A stretch of 64,000 nucleotides of DNA from Branchiostoma floridae (Eukaryota; Chordata; Leptocardii; Amphioxiformes; Branchiostomatidae). Every line of letters starts with the position of its first letter. The first letter of the stretch is position 1. Below are positions 41,524 to 53,700 of this stretch, one piece after another. Location: positions 4,909,167 through 4,973,166 of the forward strand of contig NC_049993.1 of the NCBI RefSeq assembly GCF_000003815.2. Direction: 5' to 3'. The notes under the pieces were generated by a model. That model was not told the origin of the DNA, made no database searches, and saw nothing but the letters and a program-made list of their open reading frames with translations. The position numbers and the translations under genes were made by a program.

Positions 41524-41775
41524 CTATTTCTCACTGCTTCTACTTGAATCTGAAGAATTATACTCCAGTTCATACAACTTGGGTACGTCGTCCCGCCGTC
41601 GTTTTGAGTATCTATAGGAGTCCGCTGACGCGTCGTCTGTGGGTTGGCCAATCTGTACAGTCACAGACGTTGTGGCGGTGACGGTCGTCACATGATGCGA
41701 CGGTTGTTGGTAGGCGCGGGACTTGCTCTTGGGCGGCCGTTTTGGTCTATTTGTCTGTCTTTCTGTTGGCCTCAC
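41524..41775 (-). CDS. ptch: Patched terminal coding exon
   Basis: 252 nt with the TAG stop at 41526-41524, acceptor TGTAG|GTGAGG, phase 0. [16 protein letters not shown] resembles the PTCH1 TTVTASASVTVAV stretch near its C-terminus, and the end is acidic and Ser-rich ([19 protein letters not shown]). The 3' UTR follows toward about 39785. Confidence 0.92.
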   Translation of the reverse strand: MRPTERQTNRPKRPPKSKSRAYQQPSHHVTTVTATTSVTVQIGQPTDDASADSYRYSKRRRDDVPKLYELEYNSSDSSRSSEK

Positions 41776-44700
41776 CTACAGAAAATAAGGAAGAAGGAAA
41801 ACAAAAGGTTACAATGTACTCTCAACACATTGTGGGACTGAAGCAAATGAATTACATACACCATACTGTCACATACCCAGCCCCCTATCAAGCATGCAAA
41901 GAACTGCAAGCCACATTGCCTTTTGTTATATTGACAATCGCAACAGAGGAAACAACAGAACAGCATCAATGGAGGAAACTTAAAACTGTTTCAGATGCAG
42001 GGCTACATCATTCTAGTTAGTTTGTCATTATACAAGCTCTGCTGCCCCTTTTAAGACCCACCCAACTTCTAATAATATCCAAAAATCTCTCCTTATCCTT
42101 GTGTAATGCACTGGAAAGTGCAGATCTTATCTCCTGGGCCAAGGTGGCACCAGAGCAAGAAAGGAAAATACTGGAGGGTCTGAATAGCTAACAGCTGAAT
42201 CAAACATTAGAGGGGGAGCTTAGAGCCACAACCAGCAACTGGACTGTACAGGCCAGACAGGGGGAGGTTTGGCCCTACTCTGATGCTATCTGCCAGGCAA
42301 CATAAGCCAAGAAAACAAGGCAGGTGACTGCATGCATGCCAACATCAACCAGCGGATATTCTTCAGCTGTCTCTAGTCTTGATGGGGGGGACAAATTTTT
42401 TTCCTACAGTGTGGCTTTTTGTCTCTCAATTTAGACCTTTTGCTCAAAAGTCGTATTTTTAGGCTGTTTTAATAATCTATTTTGTCTAATTTTCTACACG
42501 GTCTACCAGCTTCATCAACAGTACAAAGGGTGAGACAGTGAATATAAAGGTAGTTAGCGGCATGTTCTTTTAAGTACAATTGTGTTACGTGTACTTACCG
42601 GGGCGTTATATTTTGTCCGCTTTGGGCCGCAGCGCAGGTAGCCTGTTTCCACCGTGACCTCAGGTGACACCACGATGTCTGAATGCCTCTGCTGGAGGTA
42701 CTGGTCCCCGAGGCCGGAGAACGCAATCTCGTTGTTGAAGAGATCGGACCCTAACGAGTCTGACCGCTGCACCCTGGGATACGTGTCCATGGGCACGCCG
42801 GTCTCAAACGGCGGTGTGGGAGGCGGCGTCGGTGTCGGGAGATGCGTGGCGTTGTTCGCGGGTTTGACTTCCGGGCCGGGTCCGATCAACGACAGGAGTA
42901 CGGGGAGGAGAATCAAGCCGTTTAGCAGGCCGATGATCACCAGCGCCACCAGCACGTAGAAGAAATACCTGCCGAAATATCAAAAGAGAAAGTTTTGATC
43001 AGTACATTTTCAGGCACTTTTTAGTTGGCCATTATAAAGCCATTGATACAGGTAAGGTTAGGAGAGAATTTCAACTCCAATGGTTACTAGTCAACAATGG
43101 TAAGAGCAAATCTTAGCAAGTTTTCACATGTCGTGGGCAACACAACATTATCTACAAGAAATGTCTCAAGGACCTTTGCGACAAATATGAACATTACATC
43201 ATATAGAGGTAATCTAGCCAATATCATGTTGGGAACATTTTGCTGTGTTATTCCATTCAACACTTCCAGCTGAGGTGTTACATAATCCATGTATGATGCT
43301 TGCCAACATAGACCACACATAAAGACCAACATTCCGCTTCTCTCAGCCAGGCTGCTTGCCCACCAAGAGCTACGCTGGTATAGCCGCTGGATTGCTTTGA
43401 CTCCCAACCTAGGGCACCTTTCATGTTGCTGATAGCTGATACCGCCACTGCTCTTAGTTTATTCTAAGTTATTTTGGGGGCTAGTTGTTACACATGGATC
43501 TCCCCTATCAGTTAGGCCAGCATTGGAATGCCTGACCCCCAATAAAACCACATATCCCAGAGGACTTCACCAAAGACTCCGCTTCAAGTGTACCTTTGGA
43601 AAAACACTCTTCCACAACTGATAGGTGGCAGAACTGACTACTGACACATCATGCAGACGGTGGCTATAAAATATGGTTATTCTTTCGAATTACCTAATGA
43701 GACTGTAGCTTGCTTACACAAATATGCCTGAGCACTTTGAAGCTGTCAAGCCTGGCCTAGTTTTGCCTACATAAACAACAGCCTGCTGGGGGAAGGAAGT
43801 GAGGCAGGGGGGGTTTAGGGTTTATTCTAATTGCACCTTTAAATGAAAACACGTCATTCCTCTGGGATAAAAGCAACCAGGGTCTCCTGTGTGGTTTATA
43901 ATAGCCAAAATACAAACAAATATGTCTGTAGAGGACAAGCGTGTTTTTACAACAGACCTAAACAGTGTAACACAAACGACAGGGTGTTTCCTTTATTACA
44001 GACTTGTAGCCACCGGGAGGTTGGGGCAGGTATGAGGGTCCTGACAGGAGTAAGGCTTCCTGCCAGGCTGGGGCTGCCCCCATTCCACAGCCTGCTGCCT
44101 ACAACAGGTCCAGCCAGGAAAGCTGATAGCATCACTGGCCTCAGGCTGCAACCATGCACCAAGACTGGGCAGGCACTGTGTGGGGCCAGTGGGGTAGAGG
44201 GGGAGGGGGGCACAGTGTCCACAGAAGGGGCCACGACCCCCTCCCTCCTTATTAGAGGGGCACCCCCAGGCCACCCACTGGGACTTCCAGTCCTCCTGGC
44301 TGCAAGCAGATGTCAGGCCACATTAGTGATAACAACTCCAGTAAATGTGGCGCTGCATCAAACCTGGCATAAATTCTCCCCACACAACTGCCTCTACAGA
44401 AAAGGGGTCACTTCACCCAAAAGGCTGGGGTCAGTGCCTGTAGCCTGGCAATGGTGGCCCCCAGAACAACACCGAGGGGCCACACAGGCCCTGCCGTACT
44501 GCCCCTGGACAAGTAACATAAACAGGGCATCCACAACCTGCTGGAAGCTGTTTCCCCTCTCCCCATTCCTTCATGACTCTCCTCTAAACACCACTGATCT
44601 GCAGCACCCTTTCCAGGCCTGGCAGACAGGCCTATCAACACAGCATGCCATCTGAGGTGCAGCCTCAGCACAACTTCTACACTACTCCCCTCTGCAAGCT

Positions 44701-47700
44701 TACAAATCCACCTCCCCTCTCAGAGAGAAACTCAGGGAAAAGCTAACACATAACAATTCCTGTTCCCTGACAACAGTTCCCACAACTTCATCATTTCTGC
44801 ACCACATCAGAGGGACTGACAAGAGAACATTTATGGGGGACTGACTTGTTTACTGCTGATTTATTTATGTTGGATTGTGAGGAATGCTCAGATGACAGTC
44901 TCCAGAGCAAGCCAGGATAAACAACTGGTCAGAACCCCAACACACACTGCCTCTGTCTGTCCTTTTAGGGTCTTCCTTTCCTTTAATACATATTATCCCA
45001 AACTGCTGTTGGCTTAGACTTTGTGATCTGCACATGACTGATACTTGATAAAGCTGACAGTTTACAAGGCAGCTGAATCTGTGTTATCTCCCTCCCCTGT
45101 TGGTCAATAAAAAGTGCGCCAGTATTTTCTACTGGGTGTGTCATGGCTGGTGGTAGGGTTGATAGGACCCCACTGGCCTGAACTTTGGCTACTCTGAAAC
45201 AGAGATGAATATGGCTGCTCGCTAAATAAACATTCTGGCCCATTTCCTGCCCCCACAAATCCTTCCAAATGTCCCGACACACTCTCTGTCCCGCTGAGGC
45301 ATCACCTACAAGGCCATATGCTGCTCCCGTGGTATCGTGGCATACGCCGCTCACACGGCAAGCTAGGCTAACAGACAAGGGGCTTGCAATGCGCTATTCA
45401 CATCACCTTGTGCTTCAAAACTTGTGCTTTTCAGAACAGCCCAATTTGGGGGATGTAGGCTTGATGGAGATGCTACATAAACAAGCTGGGGGTTTATGCA
45501 GAAGCAGGGAGGGACCTGGGGAACACCAAGGCAAGCAAAGCCCCTCCCCCACCAGCCTGAAATGTGGGAACCATCTGTGCTCCTCCATGAAACAAGAACC
45601 AAGAAAAATACACAGCCATGCCACAGCCAGCCTGCCTCCATGTGCTGCTGACATTTTCCCCAAAACAGATTATCTTTCCCACCCAGGGCTGAGCGGACCC
45701 AACTGCCAGTGGAATTCTACACTGTTGCAACTTGGAGGGGCCTCAGGAGGGGGAATTCTACTAGAATTCTACAGCAGGGAGGAAACAGTCAACTCCCTTG
45801 GGGAAGAGAGTTGGGTGTCTCAAGTGTGGATATGACAACTCAATCTTATGATAAAAATCTGCCAAGTCATGTTTGATTGTTGGGAAATAAGGGAAGCAGT
45901 AAATTAAAGCAAGTTACAGAGGGTAGAGCTCCCTTCTTCCTCACCTTTCACAGAAGACGTAACGGTTGGTCCCTACAAGTGCTGTCAACTACAAGTGGCA
46001 GCCTGGGAGGCATCTCCTCAAACTTGATTTTCTAATTTGGAAATTGTCACTGGGCTGACACAGTGACCCCAGAAGTCAGCCCTCCCCCACCCTACCTGCC
46101 CCGCCCCCACTCCTGTGTCAGCGCTGGGCCCCCCTCACCCACAGATGTCACAAAACGGACCTTACAAGCCAATTAAAGTCTGGGAGCAGCTTGGGAACAA
46201 ATTAGCAAAAATGTGTGGCACAAGCATATCATTATGGAGCCTGTCAACTTGGATTTGGCAGGCGACAGCCAACACAGATTTGGGTTGAAGGGCTGAAAGG
46301 GGTACAAAAATATAGCAAGGCCAACACGTGCTGGGACTCCCCAACCACCCAGTATGATTACCCCAAGCCCTCCCATTACCAGCCAAGAAATATTGGGTTC
46401 CACAAGATATACTTTTAATTGAGGCCAGTTTGCTAGAAACCAGAGCTAGGATTGGAGCAAATCCGCACTGAAATCCGAACGGGAGGGCGATCGTAACGTG
46501 AAGACAAACAACAATCAAATGTAAACCTAGCAACAAAGCCATTTTCTTCTGCTACACCCCATCATTAACGATTTTTAAGGCAAGGCCGTCATCTGGAAAA
46601 TTTTATCCCTTCAACTACATAAGCAAAGCGGGAGACACCATGGGGCAGCTGGCGACAGTAGCTTGTTGCTGCTACAGCAATGACAACAGGGCTCCTTCCA
46701 AGTTTGGCCAAGCCACTGACAAAACCATAGGCATGATAAAAGTGCCCGTAAACTATGCCAACAAACTTCTCCTTCTTACACACACTTACAAATATCTGAC
46801 TTTGCTTCAGCTTTCTCCATGGGGGGTGGCGATGGGGGCAGGAATACGAGCAGAAGGTTGTCAGGGCAACAACCTTTACAGCGGGGAGGGGATCAGGCAC
46901 AGTACTGTGTTTTTCAAAGTTTGCTATCTTTAGGTGCAATTACTCCTGGAAATAGTTAAGAACTCAGCACCAGGGTCTACGCTATCCCGGAGGCCTCACA
47001 AAGTCAGTGTGGAGGATTCACTCTGTGATCCTGGCAAATCAGCTCCAGTTGCTTTTACTTAAGTTCGTCATCCTCCCCTGTGGAGGGTTCAATCCAGTTC
47101 AACACTCCTTCCTTGAACTTTGGATACCATCAACAAGTCTGTTCCACTCTGCCTACAGCCTATAACTAAAAAGAAAAAAAATTCTCCTGTTTGGCAGGCA
47201 GAGTTGCCAACCATAACATTTCTCCAATCTGGATCTCTTCAGACCCGGCCCGCGGCTCTCGCCTGTAAACGTTTGAGTCGCCCAGTAAACTTTCCTGACT
47301 GGCCTGGCTGTAAACGTTCCTTCCAACCTGTAAACCATCCCGACAGTCCCCCCAAACAAAAGCCACCCAATACACAATTGTCCCACACTGGGCTGCCTCC
47401 CCACTGAGCTCTGTCTAGACCCAACTCATAAACTGCCACTTTCTGTCCCCAGAGACTGACATCCAGGAATACTTTTTCATTACCTGGACAGGAGAATGCA
47501 CTGCTCTTATATTACTCTTGCTAGACTGTCCGCAGGTAAATCCAGGAGTTCGGAGACATCAACAAGTCATTAACAACTTGAAGCCACAAAACTGTGCAGG
47601 GGCCATGGACAGGGGCCAAGTTAGCCCACACAGAGCTTTGGTGAACATGTTGACAACCAAGATGTACCTCCTTGTGCAAAATGCTTTGATGCAAGGCAAG

Positions 47701-50700
47701 GTTTCATTGAAATCTTGGGCAGGTAATATCTTGAGATTTTAAGAAGGATTTAGAGCTATCCTTGAGTAAACTATATTGTACTGAAGGAAGGCGTGACTTA
47801 CAAGACGATAAACTCGAACTCCGACCCTGCCAGCATGACAACACCCAGGAGCGTTGAGATGGCTCCATCGATAACCGGTGACATCATGTGCTCCAGCGCA
47901 GATACCATTCGCTCGTTTCTGTCTCCCAACGATGTTACATATGCCTGGAATACAACCAAGGTATCAAATTGATGCAATCAAACAATATTCTGTATTGATG
48001 TTATAATCAAATCTTAATTTTCTGTTTAACAAAATTAATGAAAAATGGCTTTGCAGATTTTTCCAAACCTGGCAAAATTCTATTACACTGTGACAGAAAT
48101 ATACAAAGCTAGAACAGAAACAACATGGTGGCATGTACCTAAACTGACAGGTTAAACTTTACTGTAAGACGTTGAAATACAAGACTAAGATTGCCAATGT
48201 TCCCAGCGATTCCCAAAGTCAAAGCGACCATTGTTACAGGTGCAAGGACAAGTCTGCAGGTGTTCATATGATTGTATTCTTCTCCATACCCACAAAATAC
48301 CAGGCAAAATAACCTGTTACAAAAACAACAAAGCACTTTCCTATAAAACATAACCTTCCAAAAATCTTTTTGAGGAAAACTTCTGAAGTGTGAAATTAAT
48401 TTTCAGCTTGTCTTCAGTCCATATTTACCACTGCAACTCAGCGAAATGTTGTTTTGGGGGAGAGAAACTGTAAATTTCTTGTTTTACCACCCAGCTCGAC
48501 AAGTGAGTAATAAATAATGTGCCTCCTCTGGCAACACCACTGGAATACATTACTCTATACTTTTAGCTACACCTGTGCTGCAAAGTGGAGTCATCCGGGG
48601 GTCAAACCTCCAACGGAAATGACAGCTATAAATTCCCCATGCCTCCGTAATTACAAGGTGTTTCTGGTCCGGTTAAAGATTATTGATCACTGCAATAACT
48701 CATTAATGGTTACAAGCTGTCTTTCGCTGTCGAAAATGTTTGTCAACCGGGGGTAAGGAAGAAATACTTACAAAGCATATGTGGACGGTGAATTCCACGC
48801 CGATGCCGACGGAAGCGATGATAATGACAGCGGGGATGGCGGAGAGCTTGATCCCGAGAAGGCCCATCACGCCAAACAGTTCCACCGCCATCATGGCGAG
48901 CACCGACACCTGGAAGTGCAGTCAGAAAACCCGTCAGTTGTTACTGGCACGTTTCAACTTGGAGCTAGACTTGCCACAAATTCCCAAACACGATACAAAT
49001 CAACGCTTGTTTCTAAGAGTATGCCCACTGGTAGGCAGTAAGGCTGGTTGGAGGAAAGGGGAACATAATTTTTTTGCCTCCCTTCTCAACAAACTGACAC
49101 TTCTAGTCCCACCTGTCAGTCATTCCCACATTATATCCCAGCTCTGTGTACTTTCTCCTGCACCCCATAATTACGGCCCTCCAACCCAGCAATCAGGACC
49201 TACAGCCAATCACAGGGGGACCGAGGCCTGGGGCTCCCAGCTGACAACTCTCAGTATTCCACTCATAAATCAGATTCTTTACGGGTCAGGACACCAAAGT
49301 CTGCCTGTCAACGGTAAGCCAGGACTGCTGGAAGGAAAGTCTCCCCCCAAACTTGTTGCCGACGGACGTTGTCTTCCCCGAGAAGTTGGGATGGGCCCTG
49401 CAGGCCTTGTTTTGGAAGGACGGCGACGTCACTCCACAACAAAACCACCCAGGGGGATGCACAGACGCACAACATAAACCCGCTGTGCCATTAGAGAGTT
49501 GGGAACAACACAGGAGTGTTGGTGGCAAGCCTGGCAAGGTCGGCCCATTCATCTCAGCAATGCAGGGCCTGGGGCAGAGGGGATTGCGAAGGAGCAGTGC
49601 ACCTTTGTTGGGTGACTGACGTGACGAGCCTCCCGGCAAAATCCGAGGCCTAATCATCTCTGCCACTTGTTATAGTCTCCTTGAACAGACAAAACACTAA
49701 TTTGTTCCGAGGCCTGTCAATGGGAATAAGGGGTGGTGTCCTCAGCTGATAGGAAAAAATCCTTGGAATTTTCCTGGCTGTCCCCATTCCAACTGTGACT
49801 CAGAATTTTGTCTGTGTATCCCAACATGGTACCAACAACAAACTGTGGCCACATTACAGGCATTAACGACCTACAAGCTTCGCAACATGCTCCGATTAGC
49901 ATTACTCATCCTCTGCTACACATGCATTATTGAGTTGACAACACAAGTCGAAGTGAACAATAAAACACAGACAACAGGCCACTTTTTTTTACTACTGGTT
50001 TCACGGCAGTCCTTTCTGGGGGAGCGCAATTTTCGGGGGAAGTTGAGAAGACGAAATCGAATTACGGGTGTCTGGCGCCACAAGAGTGAAACATGTCTCA
50101 CAATTCTCTGCACTTCGTTAAGTTAACCGACTAGTGGACCTCCTGCTTTCCCACCTATCCTCACACAATTTCCCTTCACTACAATAATCACATAATTTTG
50201 TTAATCCACTTTAATTACTACATCTGTGCACATGCCATTTCCTGCACTTTACAACTCAGTAAACCTGAACATTCACAGCTTAACTGGAAGGACCAGACCG
50301 GAACAAAGAGTGGGAAAAGTCTGGTGGAAGATATGAGAGGACAAAAAAGAAAACAAATCGTATCAACTAGAATTTGGACAATCTTAACGCATGACAAGGA
50401 CATCTACCCCATACCAAACAGAAAAAAAATTATCAAAACTTTCCCGATTTTTCCCACCATGTTTCCTGCCTGTACCTTTTATTGTTAATCTTGACAGGAA
50501 AAACAGACTTACCACAATCAGGGCCAGCCACGGGTTGACCATCACGATGGCGACCACGACAAAGATGGCGGCCAGGACCGCGGCCAGAGCGACCATGAGA
50601 TAGTAGCGCAGGAAGATGTACTGCTCCCAGTAGGTGAAGGGCACTCCCAGCGGGTACGTGGGCACTTCGGACTCCTCGCACACCTCGCGAACCTCCTTGA

Positions 50701-53700
50701 TGAGCTGGATGTACTCCGAAGTGCCCTTCAACCCGCTCACATAGAAACTGAACTGGCTGTAGTTGATGGGCTGGGACTTGGGAACTGTACAATGGAAGAA
50801 ACACAACATTATTACAAACTATACTCTTATGTGGAGAAATTGCATATTGCATTTTTTGTACCCACTTTTCCTTTTCATTGCTATCTTTCAAGTTTCAACC
50901 CTCACAGTAAGATTAGAGCGTATATTTAAAGTTCAAACAGGGGCTTTGAGAATGTTGAATATGAACATACTAGACTACAGTATCACAATATACTTACTTC
51001 TAAGCTCATACTCTGGGATGGTGTCCAGGTTGTCATGGTCGTTTCTATCCACACCCCACTGTTCTGGCTCTGGGCGGATCGCGGCCTGCGACGCCGTGTA
51101 GGCGAAGGTGTCGTCATTGACCCACGCGGTTAGGTAGATGTAGAAGGCCTTGCTGTTGATGACACCATTGCTGTCGATGAGCCGGTTACTGTACAGCTGT
51201 GGACACAAGAGACATGCTAGTCAGATGTTGTTGAGTTTTCATGTCTAAGTTGCAGAAATGTAAGAAAAGAATGGAAGTTTGTCTAAGTCAGTGAGAGTGG
51301 AGGCAACATATTCAAAAGTTAAACTTTTGTTTCAACAGTTATGCTCCATTTTTTTTAGCGATTCTTGCTCTTACCTGGTCTTTGTTGATGGGGTTGTCGT
51401 TGTCTCCCGTCTGGACCAGAAGCTTGTATCCCATCACCCCCTCGTTGGTGGCGTTGTAGAACCACTTGTTTCGCTGGATGCGCCCAAGCTGCCAGTCTTC
51501 ATCGAAGTGAGCCTGGACATCTGTACGGGGAGCAACAAATAACAGAATTCCTTCAGAAACAGAAGTTACATGCTTGCAACAAGTTCAGGGCATTTCATCC
51601 GTCAACAACAGTATATCAATGCGTTTTCAATTGGATTTTTATCCATTTGTTGTTAAAACCTAAAAATATTTCTTGACTGGATACAGATTTTAGAGCCTAG
51701 AGAGAGTCACATTCCCTCTACTCAGTGGAAGTTAAAAGTAAGTTAAGGCCTTCTAATTAATATTTTTATCCAGACATCTGGCACTGAAGTAAAACTAACA
51801 AACTGGTAGGCGGGGTTGTGGCAGGGACTGGCTAACCTGACACCCTCCCTCCCCACCTGAAGTGACAACTCCATAAGCACACCTTTCACTTCAGTAAGCC
51901 TGCTATGTAAACAGGATCCTCCCAGTCTGTGTGGTGCCTACACCCCACTGGTATGTTAGCTGTCAAACTTGAACTCACAGGACCATCAAAGCACACTCCA
52001 CCCATCTAATGCTTACAGAAGGACTACACGTTTTAATCTGACAACGTATCTACTTCCACAACAGACGTAACAACAGAATTCTACACATCCTAATCCTCTC
52101 TCTCCTTACTTTGGCTTTGAGTTAGAAGGCAAACACTTTCCATTGATTTTTGTAAAATCGAAAAAGAGGACCTTGCAATAACTTGCTTGATTTCAACAAT
52201 AATGCGCCCCTTTAACTTAGTAGTTATGCCAATAGCAAGGTCCACCATTGGGAAATGTACATAATAGAAAAGAGAATTGCAGAAATCTGAAATGTCCAAC
52301 TGTGGTTGTGGGCTGGTTAGTGATGGGGGTTGATGGCCTCTGAAGGTCGTGTTACATCTGAACCTGACTGTAAACACAGTTCTGAAAGGGTCTGGTGCCT
52401 GACCGCAACCCGGCCGCTTGCCGCCAATTCAGTCTGCTTGTTGTGCATCAACCTTACCCCCTACCAAGACTAAGGAACCTCTGGGGACAGGCACAGAGGC
52501 ACAGGGAAATCTCTACCCATCTCCATGAATTGTCTGAAACTGTGCTAGATAGATAGAAGAAGNNNNNNNNNNNNNNNNNNNNNNNNNNNNNNNNNNNNNN
52601 NNNNNNNNNNNNNNNNNNNNNNNNNNNNNNNNNNNNNNNNNNNNNNNNNNNNNNNNNNNNNNNNNNNNNNNNNNNNNNNNNNNNNNNNNNNNNNNNNNNN
52701 NNNNNNNNNNNNNNNNNNNNNNNNNNNNNNNNNNNNNNNNNNNNNNNNNNNNNNNNNNNNNNNNNNNNNNNNNNNNNNNNNNNNNNNNNNNNNNNNNNNN
52801 NNNNNNNNNNNNNNNNNNNNNNNNNNNNNNNNNNNNNNNNNNNNNNNNNNNNNNNNNNNNNNNNNNNNNNNNNNNNNNNNNNNNNNNNNNNNNNNNNNNN
52901 NNNNNNNNNNNNNNNNNNNNNNNNNNNNNNNNNNNNNNNNNNNNNNNNNNNNNNNNNNNNNNNNNNNNNNNNNNNNNNNNNNNNNNNNNNNNNNNNNNNN
53001 NNNNNNNNNNNNNNNNNNNNNNNNNNNNNNNNNNNNNNNNNNNNNNNNNNNNNNNNNNNNNNNNNNNNNNNNNNNNNNNNNNNNNNNNNNNNNNNNNNNN
53101 NNNNNNNNNNNNNNNNNNNNNNNNNNNNNNNNNNNNNNNNNNNNNNNNNNNNNNNNNNNNNNNNNNNNNNNNNNNNNNNNNNNNNNNNNNNNNNNNNNNN
53201 NNNNNNNNNNNNNNNNNNNNNNNNNNNNNNNNNNNNNNNNNNNNNNNNNNNNNNNNNNNNNNNNNNNNNNNNNNNNNNNNNNNNNNNNNNNNNNNNNNNN
53301 NNNNNNNNNNNNNNNNNNNNNNNNNNNNNNNNNNNNNNNNNNNNNNNNNNNNNNNNNNNNNNNNNNNNNNNNNNNNNNNNNNNNNNNNNNNNNNNNNNNN
53401 NNNNNNNNNNNNNNNNNNNNNNNNNNNNNTGACAGGATGATGCTGTTCTCCCATCAAGTTCTAGCTGTTATATTCACAGGTGTACAGATACACAATTTTC
53501 TTTGACAATCCAATGCCTACACTGTCCATGGAACAGCGTACAACTGTCTTGATACATGTTCATCAGCCATACACAGAAAAAAAACCTGACCAACTTGGTC
53601 ACCAAGTAACCACACAGTTACTTGAGACCATCTCATTAGAGTGATGAATCAACTTTGAACTTAATGTGGTGCCTATCCAGCCTGTGTGCCTCCTGGTGAG

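Noticed and set aside
45269-45835. Plus-strand ORF of 188 codons in a Patched intron
   Set aside because: GC-rich intron with overlapping ORFs on both strands; no domain or splice signals.
48740-49477. Plus-strand ORF of 245 codons
   Set aside because: It covers the antisense of the Patched TM9-TM10 exon and adjoining intron. It has no family resemblance.
52513-53457. 314-codon ORF
   Set aside because: Almost all N; an assembly gap.
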